A DNA stretch of 64,000 bases from Cryptomeria japonica (lineage: Eukaryota; Streptophyta; Pinopsida; Cupressales; Cupressaceae), in contig NC_081411.1 of the NCBI RefSeq assembly GCF_030272615.1, positions 182,488,977 to 182,552,976 on the forward strand, given 5' to 3'. Below the pieces are notes generated by a model, which ran no database searches, was not told the DNA's origin, and worked only from the letters and a program-made list of their open reading frames with translations. The stretch's first letter is position 1. Each line of letters opens with the position of its first letter. The position numbers were made by a program, and so were the translations under genes. Below are positions 1 to 11,100 of this stretch, one piece after another.

Positions 1-898
1 AATTGTTTTCCTAAAATTGGTATAATTGCTTGACCTGCACTGATTAGCCATATGTCCAAATTTTCCACATGCATAACATTTAACATTCATTCTGCAATCT
101 TCTATCTTATGACCATACTTATTGCATTTAGAACATTGACCGGGAGCAAAATTATAGTTCTAATTTTCTCTATTTCTACATTGCCTAGCCATGTGACCAA
201 ATGTATTACAAACAAGCATCTACCATTAAATTTATAATAATTGAGCTACCTTACTGGTGCCTTCTGATTTTGATTTTTATTTGTAGTATCAAAGCTCTGA
301 CCTTGTTCAAATCCAAGTGCACTGGAATCTCCATTTTGTCTGACTTTTCAATAACTCATCAAGTTGTGCTAAACTAACCTTTAATTTGTCCTTGTACTCA
401 CTTGCAATAGTCAGATCATGTCTTAGAATTATCATTTTTCTTTCAAGTTCTTGTTCATTACTCTGGGATTGCACTAAATCAGTTCTCAACATATCATTTT
501 CATGAACCAACTAGGTGCATTCTTCAAATTTGTCTTTCAGAGATATAGCAAGATTTTCTTCCTTCTTCTTCCAGTTCTCAATCTCCTTTGACATTCTCAT
601 AGTTAAGGCTTGTATTTCATTCCTCATGACCATGTTCTCCTAACTCAACTTCTGACATCTTTCATTAAGGGAATCTTCCTATTCGTTATCCTGATTTTAC
701 AAAAGTTCATCTCCTATAGGATAAGAATGCATTCCTGAGAAGAATTAAATTCATCTTGTAACTTAAAGTTCTTCATCCTTTCAACATCATAATCTTCAAG
801 TGCTACCTCAAGTTGTCTTTCCAAACTCATATCCATGGATTCTGGATTCCAGATTCAGGATCTCCCTCAAGCTATTAAACTTCCTTTAAGGCACAAGC
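1..898 (-). pseudogene. Ty1/copia gag fragment with three CCHC knuckles
   Basis: Read on the minus strand this is the N-terminal half of a copia polyprotein. Three zinc-knuckle motifs lie in tandem. The first (178-210) has lost its opening cysteine pair to an apparent one-base deletion. The second (94-135) and third (37-78) are complete C-x2-C-x4-H-x4-C motifs ending KIEDC and MANQC. Upstream of them (307-510) is a charged heptad-like coiled coil. The region is broken by several stops and continues beyond the left edge of the window. Such knuckles bind element RNA during packaging in the virus-like particle. The same coiled-coil plus knuckle layout recurs on the plus strand at 54960-55620, so the two are related copies. 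Confidence 0.8.
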
Positions 899-910
899 CT
901 CTGATACCAA
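899..910 (-). other. Copia primer-binding site (initiator tRNA-Met type)
   Basis: On the minus strand the bases read TTGGTATCAGAG, matching the usual copia primer-binding site complementary to the 3' end of initiator tRNA-Met. It lies one base internal to an LTR end that reads CCAACA on the minus strand, the expected spacing. This fixes the element as minus strand with its 5' LTR to the right. Confidence 0.8.
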
Positions 911-911
911 T

Positions 912-1060
912 TGTTGGAATCCAAGAACACTGAGAGGGGGGGGTGAATCAGTGTTCTACTGGAATGATCAATTTTAACCTTATTAAAACATGCACAAACT
1001 CATTGGGATAAAAGTGAGTCACCCTTCATTAAGAATCCCTTTCACCTAGCAATAGGAAGA
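912..1060 (-). repeat. Copia LTR fragment (minus-strand element)
   Basis: Starts with TGTTGGAATCC on the plus strand, the inverse of a canonical LTR end, beside the primer-binding site. The part TGAGAGGGGGGGGTGAATCA is shared in pattern with the LTR at 58928 and those of elements B and C. The right boundary is uncertain: by about 1060 the sequence passes into the gypsy-like block, so most of the LTR is missing. Confidence 0.6.
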
Positions 1061-1401
1061 AGAATTGAATTATTGTTCTCTTCTGCACTTCATTTTAGAA
1101 GATGTTATATTTGTCTAAGACAACTCCTCTGAGCAAAGATCTCTTCTCGTCCAAGGATCTCCTTTACACTTATAGAAAGATATTTCTTTTCAAGTATCTT
1201 ATCCTTGCTTGAAGAGTATTCTCTCTCTTGCTTGGATTTATGACATTGTTGCATGATGGATATCTTCTAGGTGTTGAAGGAAGGTATCCTTGTTCTACTT
1301 TCCTTAAGATATCAACATTAAACTATGTTGATATCTTAAGGCGAGGGCACCCACACTGTTCCTTTTGTACTATATTTCTCTCATGCATTGTATGCCTTAT
1401 A

Positions 1402-1691
1402 CAGTGGGTCATTCTGAGAATGAGATGCCACCACTTTTCTCTTATATAGTGGGTCATTCTCAGAATGAGATGTCACCACTCTTCTCTTATGCAGTGGATC
1501 ATTCTCAGAATGAGATGTTGCCACTTTTCTCTTATACAATGGGTCATTGTCAAAATGAGATGTCACTTTTCTCTTATACGATGGGTCATTCTCAGAATGA
1601 GATGTCACCACTTTTCTCTTATACAGTAGGTCATTCTCAGAACAAGAGCTCACCACTTTTCTCTTATATAGTGGGTCATTATCGGAACTAG
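1402..1691. repeat. 45-bp minisatellite, about 7 copies
   Basis: A unit of about 45 bp built on GGGTCATTCTCAGAATGAGA and a CCACTTTTCTCTTAT segment repeats about seven times with point differences and one short unit near 1560. Because the unit is a multiple of three it is open in two frames on opposite strands (1365-1691 plus, 1381-1746 minus), each giving a 15-residue peptide repeat. No similarity to a known protein is apparent. It lies upstream of a gypsy polypurine tract, a place where LTR elements often carry tandem repeats. Confidence 0.85.
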
Positions 1692-1699
1692 AGGGTAGC

Positions 1700-2431
1700 C
1701 TCTTAGAGCGAGATGTCACCACTTTCTTGATATTTATACTATACATCTTATATAGGTTGTAGCATACTCAGGTAAAGACTCCTATGAGGTGCTTTCAACC
1801 TCACTTGTACACACACATATGAGGTTGAGTGGAACTAACGACATTCTCACCCTCCTCCCTTACATGGATTATCTAGACAGACTCTAGGGGCTATTTTTCC
1901 ATGTCTATTTTCTCCATGGATCACCTAATTCTAGGGGCAAGATGTCCATGGTTTCTTCTTGTTTGCCTTTCTTCTCATGGATCACCAAAGTGTGTATTCA
2001 TGTTCTCTCTCTCCTTTCTCTCATGAGCTCATAGTTTTACTATTGATGGTTCATGGATGATGTCAACTTTTCTCTCTTATGTGATTACTTTTGTTTATGT
2101 GATGGAATTTTTCTTTGTGTTTCAATTATTTGTTTGAGACATTTGTATCGAGCTCTCTTCGACTAGTCGATTTATGGTCTCATGTTTTGTTTTTTTCATG
2201 TGTCTTTTGTGCTTGGTCTTGTTTTTGTTTGTCTTGTTATTTTTGTTTGTGCTCTCTTGCATATGATCGAGCGAGTCAAGATCCTAATATTGGGGGCTTT
2301 GTTTGTCAAGATTAGTGATGTCTTATACTCCTTGTGGTATTGCTCTCTATCTCTCATCTTCATCTCTTTCTTTCTTCTACTTTACCAACAGTATTGGCAT
2401 AAGCCATACTCTTGCTAAAGTGGGGGATAAA
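1700..2431 (+). mobile_element. Ty3/gypsy-like 3' noncoding internal region and polypurine tract
   Basis: No conserved coding domain is visible here. The stretch ends in AAAGTGGGGG (2417-2426), a typical polypurine tract, followed within five bases by a TG that begins an LTR-like sequence. I read it as the 3' untranslated internal end of a plus-strand gypsy element. ORFs at 2115-2315 and 2182-2418 are T-rich and hydrophobic by composition and do not look like genes. Confidence 0.5.
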
Positions 2432-3620
2432 TGTAGCATCATAAAATTGCGACCCTTGCAATTTTGACTGCAGTTTAGGCCCTCACCTTTGCAACTACAT
2501 TTCCCTACTCAATTGGGACTCCTCTTTGCATCATCATTTCAAATATTCTCTTGTTTTGACCCCTACATCACCTTGAGACCTAGTTTAGGCCCCAAAATAG
2601 GGCAGGACAGGGCCGTGGCACCCTTGTCCCTGCTAGGATAGGGGCATGACGCCCTTGTCCCCCTTGGATAGGGGCGTGATGCCCCTATCCTCCCTCTTAG
2701 GGTGGCCCTAGGATGGGTCTATCTGACCCTTAGACCTAATTTTCTTCTTGGGGACTTAAATTCTCCTATGTCGGCCTTCAGTGAGATGAAAATTAATCCT
2801 CTGAGGCAAGTATAAAAGGGGATTCAGTCCTCTCATATACATAAGTAAGCGAAGATAAGAGAAAATATACACCATCAAGCATTCAAGTGTTCAAGTATTC
2901 AAACATCTCCTTCTTCATGTGTCCATTGGAGAAACATTACAATATTTATTTGCAAGCATGTGTGTGTGTGTTAGGGTTTTGTCATGTTACATGCCATTTC
3001 ATGCAACCCTTCTGATTACATTCAATATGAAAAGCAATCATCATAAATAAATTGCGGATCTACAATCTATACATTTCCATCATTTACATTTAAGCATTTT
3101 TAATTACTTTCTTTCAAGGTTGATTCCTCAACTAAGGTTTGATTGAGGCAAACCCCTATCCACAACCCTTCTTCTCTTCTTTTCTGTGTGTAGGTTGCAT
3201 GTTTGGGCTTCATTTGCTGAGACGGAAAAACTCTTTTCGTTCCACGGATTTTTTCGGAGGACCGTGTGCACTTTCAACACAGTGCTGACAACTTTTCTCC
3301 AAATTTTCAAGGTATATTCGTATCATTCTAAATATCTCAGATCTGAAGTTACAGCATGATCTTGAACCGATAGCTCCTCATTTCACTCATTTTATCTCTC
3401 TTTTCTGCATAGTTAACAAGTAAACTCTTCTACTTACAAAAGGGTAAATTGCATTGCACCCTTGCAATTCACTTAGTATTCAAAATCCTTATTCACTCTA
3501 GGGTTTGGATCTAGTGAATTCAATCCCTCTTTTGAATGTAAATTATCTCCCAAGTGAAAATCATTCTAGTGACTTCCTTTCTCTCTCCTAGGTGGGGAGT
3601 CACTAGGGTTCAATTTTCCA
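2432..3620 (+). repeat. LTR-like sequence of a gypsy-type element
   Basis: Begins TGTAGCATC directly after the polypurine tract. A TATA box (TATAAAAGGG, 2811-2820) about 380 bp in is consistent with an LTR promoter. The right end is not clear: no unambiguous CA plus primer-binding site was found, so about 3620 is only the place where the next ORF remnant begins. GC-richer blocks at 2580-2720 repeat the phrase GGGGCGTGAYGCCC. Confidence 0.5.
2811..2820 (+). promoter_or_regulatory. TATA box in LTR
   Basis: TATAAAAGGG in an otherwise noncoding LTR-like sequence, about 380 bp from its TG start. It resembles the U3 promoter TATA box of plant LTR elements. Function is inferred from position only. 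Confidence 0.4.
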
Positions 3621-3633
3621 CTTTATACCCAGT

Positions 3634-4409
3634 ATGGCCTCCTCATCTAACATAAAAAAAATCCCTACTTGGTTTAACCCTTTTAGTGTAGACAAATATA
3701 AAAGTCTTCTAGATCCCCCTTTCGATTATTTCATGTTCACTAGTTTGGATTGGTCTCTAACTAATTCTATAGAGAAATCCCCCTTCTCCAATCCCTAGCG
3801 ATTATTCTCTTAAGCTTGATTCCCCTACTATGGTAGATAGATTTAATGGTTTGGGTGAGGATGTCAAAAGATAAGATGCTATCATTTGCTAGTTCCTTTC
3901 ACTACCAAATGTAGCCAAGAAAAGCATCAACAGATCAGAAGCAGTGGCCGAGGCAAAGGCTCATGGTGAAAATTGGGCTATGGAAGGAAAAGATGAGAGG
4001 GCTTGGATGGTAGGGAATGACATGGCAGAGAAACTAAAAATTGGAAGGTCATAGAGGAGAAACTCAAAGAAATCAATGCAAATATCAATCTGATGAATGA
4101 GAGGAAAGAAATTAAAGATTTGAAGGAAAACCATGAGGCCCTAAAATGGAAAGTTTAGGAGATGACTATCGTATACAAAGAAATGGCAATGGAGAACTCT
4201 GAATCTTTTCATGCAATTTAAGAAGAGATTGAAAGGAGGAATGTGAAGAAGTAACATTTGGAATCTCCTAAAATTGCATCAGACCCCATCACTTCTACTA
4301 TTAAGGCGACTTTGTATTCTGTTGCTATGTCCTTCGAGAAAGGCTCCAACCAAAAGTTGTTCTTTGCTAATAAAGTTGAAGTGTTAAGCTATGAATAGAA
4401 AGATGATAG
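3634..4409 (+). pseudogene. Coiled-coil ORF remnant (LINE- or gag-like), interrupted by element A
   Basis: An ATG at 3634 opens a frame that begins MASSSNIKKIPTWF and, after indels and stops, becomes a charged, helical, coiled-coil-like region (about 3900-4250). The frame runs into the GATAG target duplication of element A. Read across the insertion with one GATAG copy kept, it continues for a few codons and stops at about 12443. A T-rich 3' tail follows at 12430-12632, resembling that of the LINE ending at 25753. I therefore favour a LINE-type ORF. A gag-like ORF of the adjoining gypsy element is the alternative. No enzymatic domain is visible. Confidence 0.4.
4405..4409 (+). repeat. Left target-site duplication of element A (GATAG)
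   Basis: GATAG immediately precedes the LTR start TGTTAG at 4410 and recurs at 12425-12429 directly after the last LTR of the complex. This marks the outer limits of one original insertion. Confidence 0.8.
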
Positions 4410-5003
4410 TGTTAGACATTGTTGATGCTAGGATATGTTGTTGTCATTCATGTCAACATATTCCTATGATTTATTATTCCGATGTTTTCAAATTGGTTTA
4501 TTGATATCATGGATTAGCTTATGAAATGTTTCTAATATTATTGCATATTTCTATATTGGTTTTGGTGATCTGAAAAGCTTAATTGATCTTATCATATGCT
4601 CTAGTTTACAGTTTGGTTTCACTGTTTAGTGTTCGATATTTCTTCCAGTACATTTTAGTGTGATCCAATCTTGAGCTGAAATTTTGGGATGTTGTTTGGG
4701 ATATTATTGTGTATCTTCATTTTAGATGGTTTGTGATTTGGTGCTTCGCAAGTTATCTTTCTTTGTGACAGTTGCTGCTCTTTGAGCGTTCTTGAGTTTC
4801 AGACATTGACAAATGAAGATTTGATAAGTGTTGTTGGTGTAGCTATTACAATCGATTTTAACATTCTTGCTTATTTTTCCTAACCATGTCCTATTGGTTT
4901 TGATGGTCCGTATTGATCTTTGTGCGCATTCTTGGTGATTTTGTCGAACCCGTGGTGTTTTTCATGTTATGCATAATTTTTCGTGGTGTAGTGTATTGCG
5001 GTG
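4410..5003 (+). repeat. Element A, first LTR, 3'-truncated
   Basis: Starts TGTTAGACATTGTTGATGC and follows the other two LTRs for about 590 bp up to GCGGTGGA, then jumps to sequence found just upstream of the third LTR (ATGAGTTGGTG, compare 10868). The breakpoint is at about 5003-5006 with a few bases of shared sequence. Confidence 0.8.
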
Positions 5004-5238
5004 GAATGAGTTGGTGTTGCTCTTTTGGTGGAGTAGCCAAGCTATTTTATCTAAGGGGGAGAGTATGTTTGATTTTTTTTTTGGTGAATCTTTGTCATTG
5101 TTGTCAAAAGGAGACAAAAGCATGTGAAAAAGTGTTTTGTCTGCTTAATCTTAGTGGGATTTTGTTGGAGATATTTTATTTCTTTTCATTGATTGCCTTT
5201 CACATTCATATGTTGCCATCAATGCCAAAGGGTGAGAT
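5004..5238 (+). pseudogene. Element A, 3' internal remnant with polypurine tract
   Basis: Matches the stretch 10868-11100 nearly base for base, including the ORF-like segment LSGILLEIFYFFSLI and the polypurine tract AAAGGGTGAGAT that ends just before the second LTR. It is what is left of a first internal region after deletion. Confidence 0.8.
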
Positions 5239-6571
5239 TCTTAGATATTGTTGCTACTAGGATATGTTGTTGCCATTGATGTCAACATATTCATATGATT
5301 TATTGTTCCAGTGTTTGCAGATTGGTTTATTGACATCATGGTTCATCTTATGAAATATTTTTAATATTATTACATCTTTTTGTATTGGTTTTGATGATAC
5401 ATAGAGCTTAATTAATCTTATCAAATGATCTAGTTTGCAGTTTGGTTTCACTGTTTAGTGTTCGATGTTTCCTCCGGTACGTTTCAATGTGATCCAATCT
5501 TGAGCTAAGTTTTTGGGATGTTGTTTGGGATATCCTTGTGTATCTTTATTTCAGATGGTTAGTGATTTGGTTCTTCATAAGTTATCTTTCTTTGTGACAA
5601 TTGTTGTCGTTTGAGTGTTCTTGATTTTTAGATGTTAACAGATGAAGATTTGATAAGTGGTGTTGGTGTAACTATTATAATCTATTCTAACATGATTTTT
5701 GATGTTTCCTAGCCATGTCCTATTTATTTTTATGGTCCGCATTTATCTTTGTGCATATTCCTAGTCACTTTGCTAAACTAGTGGTGTTCTTCATGTTATG
5801 CAACATTTTTGGTGGTGTAGCGTATTGCGGTGGATCGAGGCATGATTTCCAGTGGTGATAAGTGTTGGAGCATTTGAATTAGGTCCATTCTATGTCATGT
5901 ACATCATTATATTAGTCTGATGGTCAAACTTTGTATCATGTAATGTAATTTTCTTATTGAGGGTTGAGGGTTTAGTCGAGCTTGTTGTCAAGGTTGATGA
6001 ATTATAAAAATTAATGATATAGTCATGTTATTTGAGTGTCAAGGTTGTGTTTACATTATTAGAAAGTGGTGAAAATATGATCAAACTAATAAATCTTTGA
6101 ACATTGTAATTGAGCAAAGATTGGTGTGGTACAGATCAGACAAGTGTGCTTAACTAGGACTATCATCAAGCATTTGTAGAGGCTATCATTATTGTTCATC
6201 TTTTCCAAATTTTAGTCCGATTGTTATTGTAAGTCAGTGAGACTTCCCTGAGGGTTGGAGCCTTCTAGGCATTTGTATTTTGAGAAGTGAGCTCTAGGTA
6301 GTGTGTCTGAATGCATGTACATTCTCCATTGTAATATTTTCACATACTACTGCAGAGTATCATTTCATTATGGGTAGAGTCCCACCATGACTTTTCCATT
6401 AATAGGGTTTTCCACATCAAAATATTGGTGTTGTGTGTTGTGTTACCATTTTTCTTATCTTTTTTGTTGCTACAATTTATCACATTTGAATTTTTTTTAA
6501 TGTTTGTTGACCTGGTGAAAACTGATTCACCCCACCTCCCTCTCAGTTTTCCTTCATTGTTATTGCCAACA
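5239..6571 (+). repeat. Element A, second LTR (5' LTR of the internal region)
   Basis: About 1333 bp. The start has mutated from TG to TC (TCTTAGATATTG), as in the third LTR; the end is GCCAACA. A primer-binding site follows directly. Closely similar over its full length to 11101-12424. Confidence 0.85.
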
Positions 6572-6572
6572 A

Positions 6573-6584
6573 TTGGTATCAGAG
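6573..6584 (+). other. Element A primer-binding site
   Basis: TTGGTATCAGAG, two bases inside the LTR end, complementary to the 3' end of initiator tRNA-Met. Standard for copia elements. Confidence 0.85.
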
Positions 6585-6626
6585 CTAGATCACCAGAAAA
6601 AGCTTGACTGCTTGAGGAGATCTAGG

Positions 6627-7740
6627 ATGGCATTGGAAACTAGTGGTGCTATCTTTAGAAAGGAGAGTCTGAGATTCGATGGAAGTAACTAGACTATTTG
6701 AAAAAGCCGAATGGAGGTGCACTTGAAGTCTCTTGGAGAAGATTACTGGAAGATTATAAATGATGCCTATTATGCTCCTGCAAATGGACCAGTTACTGGT
6801 ATGGAGATTAAAGATGCTAAAAGTAATATTATAGAAAAGGAAGCGTTGCTAAGTGCCCTAACTGATTCAAAAATGGCTAATGTAATGGGTCTTCATACTG
6901 CACATGAGATCTAGGAGAAGCTTGAGATCCTGTATGAAGGAGATAAACAAGTCAAGGTTGATAAATTGAAAAGTTTGAAAGGGAAGTATGACATGCTGAG
7001 AATGGGATAAGATGAAAATATAAACTCCTTTATGGCTAAAGTGAATGAGCTTGTTCTAAGTATCAGATGTGCTGGTGGAATACTTGAAAAAGATGAAATT
7101 ATTGCTAAGATGCTGAGATTTGTGCCTCCTTACAATCACAAGGTAGTTGCAATTACTATAACAAGAGATATTCTAGTTGGGAAGATTGCTTCTTTTAAGT
7201 TGAGAAAATTTGATGAATAGCATGGAAAGTCTGAGACAAAATTTAGAGCATTTATATCCAGAAAGCAAAGATGTTATCCTGATGAGTGCATAATGTCTAG
7301 ATATGAAAGAGAAACAAGAGAGAGGGAAAGAGAAACAAGAGAGAGGGAAAGCAAAATAAAGAGAACTAGATGAGCTTGAAGCATTGATTGCCCAAATATT
7401 GCCTAAGGAAGCTGGTAAGTATGATGGTAAATTGCCTCTGAAATGTTACTCTTGTAATAAGATAGGACATTTTGCTTCTAGGTACCTGAAGAGAATGTCT
7501 AAGTATGATAGGCATGACAAATTTGATAAGCATGATAGGAATGAAAGATATGATAAGCATGAGAAGTATGATAATCCCTATAAGTCTAACTAGAAGTAGA
7601 GAAGTCAGAAGAACTGGTACTATGTTGTTGATGAAGGTGTTATAGATGAAGAATCGGAAGGAGATGAAGTGGTGTTTATTGCTGTCAAAGAAGATGAATC
7701 GATACGTGTTGATTCTACAAGCTACACTAATGAGGAGAAA
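6627..7740 (+). pseudogene. Element A gag
   Basis: The frame opens MALETSGAIFRKESLRFDG and follows copia gag (the UBN2/DUF4219 type): the HLKSLGEDYWKII segment near 6715, the KLKSLKGKYDMLRM segment near 6965, and a knuckle at 7444-7485 (CYSCNKIGHFASRY). The last zinc ligand is tyrosine instead of cysteine. Several in-frame stops occur, for example where tryptophan or glutamine codons have become TAG or TAA. A charged low-complexity stretch (7260-7370 and 7490-7600) surrounds the knuckle. Gag would form the particle shell; this copy cannot be made intact. Confidence 0.8.
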
Positions 7741-7747
7741 GATTTAG

Positions 7748-8140
7748 TTGCTAAAATTGAAGAAAAGGATGATTGACAATGATTGTTCACATCATATGAC
7801 CGATGATAAAAGAAAATTTGTGAGTATGGAAAGATATGATGGTGGAATAGTGAGATTTGGAGATGATAAAGCCTATGTGATTCATGGTAGAGGTTCTATT
7901 TCTTTTGATGGTAAGCATAATACTGATGATGTTTTGTATGTTGAAGGTTTGAAGCATAATCTTTTAAGTGTTAAACAGATGGTTGATAAAGGTTATGATT
8001 TACAATTCAAGAATGGTAAATGAAAAATCCTAAATGCCTCCAGTATAGAGATTGCATCTAGAACTAAGACTAAAGGTAACATTTTTCATTTGAATGCTAG
8101 TGAGAGAAGTTGTTTGATTGCTAAAATTGATGAAAGTTGG
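7748..8140 (+). pseudogene. Element A aspartic protease
   Basis: The copia protease signature is seen as DNDCSHHMTDD, where the family has DSGCSxHMTGD. The catalytic DSG triplet is therefore damaged. The downstream features VRFGDD, GRGSI and VEGLKHNLLSVKQM are well kept. The frame ends at a TGA after FKNGK, with protease-like reading continuing beyond. Confidence 0.75.
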
Positions 8141-9056
8141 TTATGACATAGGAGAATGTGTCATGTTAGTTTTGACTCAATGATTAAGATTAGTTCTACA
8201 CAAGCTGTTATAGATCTACCTAAAATTGTTAAGCTTGCTAATCCTGTATGTAAGAAATGTCACATGGGTAAACAGTTCTTTCAAGACTAAGAAATGTGCA
8301 TCTAATGGATTTCTAGATCTCGTGCATACTGACCTATGTGGACCTACAAATTTTAGAAGTGTGCAGGGTGACATATATTTCATGCTACTAATTGATGATT
8401 ATTCCAGAATGACGTGGGTTGTCTTTTTGAACGAGAAATTAGAAGCTTTTGACAAATTCAAGATATTCAAAGTGAACGTAGAAATTGAGATAGGACTGAA
8501 GGTGAAATGTCTAAGATTCGACAAAGGAGGATAATTTTGTTCTGGTGAGTTTGATTCTTTTTGTGAAAAAAATGAAATTAAAAGACAATTATTTTCTCCT
8601 AGAACCCCATAGTAGAATGGAGTTGTTAAAAGAAAGAACAAAACTATCTTGGATGCTGCAAGGACCATGTTAATTGAAGGAAATGTTCTGAAGATCTATT
8701 GAAGAGAAGCTATTAGTACTATTGTTTACACATTCAACCAAGTGCATATAAAAGGTGATACCGATAAGACTCCTTATGAACTTTGGTTTGGTCATGTCCC
8801 TACTGTAAAATATTTCAAAGTTTTTGGAAGCAAGTGTTATATCAGGAGAGATGAAGATATAGGGAAATTTGGTGCGAGAAGTGATGAAGGCATTTTCTTG
8901 GGATATTCAACAAAAAGAAAAGCTTACCAGTGCTATAATAAAAGACTAAGAAAGATAGTGGAGAGTGCAAATGTGAAAGTTGATGAGAACCTTGCAAAAG
9001 AAATAAGAGCTTGTAGGTATGATGATGGTCAGTATGTTGTTTTGACACATGTTTAG
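8141..9056 (+). pseudogene. Element A integrase
   Basis: The HTDLCGP (first catalytic Asp) and CLRFDKGG (second Asp) motifs are present. The third catalytic residue is lost: the usual GIAERRN motif reads GVVKRKN, with Lys at 8628-8630. The PQQNG motif just before it has both glutamine codons converted to TAG. The C-terminal YFKVFGSKCY and EGIFLGYS motifs are intact. The integrase is therefore inactive by both nonsense and active-site change. Confidence 0.8.
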
Positions 9057-9173
9057 ACTAAAGAATTAAAGTAGAGTGATTTGGTAGAGACTGTTAGCTT
9101 GGATGTTGTTGTTACCAATGAAGAAGTACAGGAACTTGAAATTTAGAATCAGAAGACTCCAAGGTATGTAAAA

Positions 9174-10080
9174 TTGAATCATTATGAAAATCAGATTATT
9201 GGTGATAAAAGCAAGGATGTGATGACTAGAAGAAGGGTAGTTGTTGAAGAGGTATATTTGATTTCTAAAGTTGAACCTAAAGATATTGCTGAGGTGTACA
9301 AAGATGAAAATTGGATGAGGGCTATGGAAGAAGAACTAAATCAGATTGAAAAGAATAATACATGGGGACTTGTACCTAGACCTAAAGATAAAAATGTAAC
9401 AAGTGCTAAATGGGTATTAAAAAATAAATTGAATGAATCTAGTGAAGTTGTCAAAAATAAGGCTAGATTGGTATGTAAAGGGTATTCTCAAAAGGAAGGG
9501 ATTGATTATGAGGAAAAATTTTCTCCTGTAGCCATATTTGAAGTTGTTAGATTGTTTCTTTCATATGATACGTATAAAGACTTTAAAGTATATCAAATGA
9601 ATGCCAAGTTAGCCTTTCTAAATGGATATCTTGAGGAAGAAGTCTACATTGAGCAACCAAATGGATTTTCCTTATTAGATGATGGAGATATGGTATGCAG
9701 ACTAAAGAAATCTCTTTATGGATTAAAACAAGCCCCTAGAGCCTGGTATGCTAGATTGGATAAATACTTGTTGAAATTAGGATTTAATAAAGGTACTACT
9801 AACAATAATCTATATATCAAGATTGAGAATGCTAACGTCTTTATTGTTGAAGTTTTTGTTGATGAAATTATCTTTGGTCATGATGATAACTTGAGCATGA
9901 TGTTTGTCGGTGATATGTAAAAGAAATTTGAAATGTCCATGAGTGGAGAGATGAAATGTTTCTTAGGTTTGCAGATTTCATAGATTGAAAAAGGTATCCT
10001 TGTATCACAAACTAAATATGTGAAGGAATTGCTAAAGAAATTTGGATTGGAAGACTCTAAACCAATTGGAACTCCTATAG
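9174..10080 (+). pseudogene. Element A reverse transcriptase
   Basis: The longest open stretch of the element (248 codons, 9174-9920). It carries the copia RT motifs [46 protein letters not shown] (Asp of motif A replaced by Asn) and [12 protein letters not shown]. The catalytic YVDD box reads FVDE (9855-9866), so the second catalytic Asp is Glu. A TAA stop then falls inside the RT. Two independent active-site changes argue that this copy has long been defective. Confidence 0.85.
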
Positions 10081-10133
10081 TAACTGGCTGAAAATTATCT
10101 AAAAAATGATGAATCTCTGAAGCTAATCAGTCT

Positions 10134-10810
10134 TTGTACAAATCTATGGTTGGTGGACTATTATATTTGACTCGGACTAGACCAAACATTATGCATGTTG
10201 CGTGCATGGCTGCTAGATATCAAGCTGATCCAAAAGAGAGTCATGTCATTTCTGTAAAGAGGATATTCAGATACTTGAAAGGTACTATAGATTATAGTTT
10301 ATGGTATCAGAGGAATGATGATTTCATGTTATGTGCTTACACTGATGCAGATTGGGTTGGAGATGTTGATGAATAGAAGATTACCTTCGATGGTGCATTC
10401 TTTTTACGTCAAAAATTGGTTTCATGGGCAAGTAAGAAACAAGATTCAGTTTCTCTATCTACTATTGAAGCTGAGTACATTGTTTTTGCTAGTAACTCTA
10501 CTCGAGTAGTTTGGATGAAGAAAATATTGAAAGATATTTAAGTTATCTATGATGAGCCTACTATTATTTCTTGTGATAACTCTAGTGCTCTTAATATGTC
10601 AAAGAATCTGGTGCAACATTCAAGAACTAAACATGTATCAATCAAATATCATTACTTGAGATAAAAAGTCAGTGAAGAGGAAGTGAAGCTAGAGTATGTA
10701 TCCACAAAGGAACAAATTGCTAATATTTTTACTAAGCCTTTGCCTACAGATACATTTGTCTACTTGAGAGACAAGCTAGGGGTATCCACCCCTCCTGATC
10801 GAAACTAGAT
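10134..10810 (+). pseudogene. Element A RNase H and pol C-terminus
   Basis: MVGGLLYLTRTRPNIMHV, RIFRYLKGT and YTDADWVGD are the hallmark copia RNase H connection and active-site motifs. In-frame TAG and TAA stops (after GDVDE and near 10539) break it. The SKKQDSVSLSTIEAEY and FTKPLPTDTF end motifs are readable up to about 10760. Confidence 0.8.
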
Positions 10811-11100
10811 GCATTGAGTTGAATCAATCTGGTGGATTTCATAGTCTTATTCTTGTTTTTGAGATTGATGAGTTGGTGTTTCTCTTTTGGTCGAGTAGCC
10901 AAGCTATTTTGTCTAAGGGGGAGAGAATGTTTGATTTTTTGTTTGGTGAATCTTTGTCATTGTTATCAAAGGGAGAGAGAAGCATGTGAAAAAGTCTTTT
11001 ATCTGCTTAATCTTAGGGGAATTTTGTTGGAGATATTTTATTTCTTTTCATTGATTGTTATTCACATTCATATGTTGCCATCAATGCCAAAGGGTGAGAT

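Noticed and set aside
2115..2418. Overlapping hydrophobic ORFs as a membrane protein gene
   Set aside because: T-rich gypsy 3' noncoding region just before the polypurine tract; open by composition only.
2580..2720. GGGGCGTGAYGCCC repeats as a CRISPR-like array
   Set aside because: Irregular spacing, few copies, in a plant LTR; no such system is expected.
4913..5260. 115-codon ORF as a gene
   Set aside because: It spans the joint between a truncated LTR and a 3' internal remnant of element A and has a sister at 10832-11122; not a protein gene.
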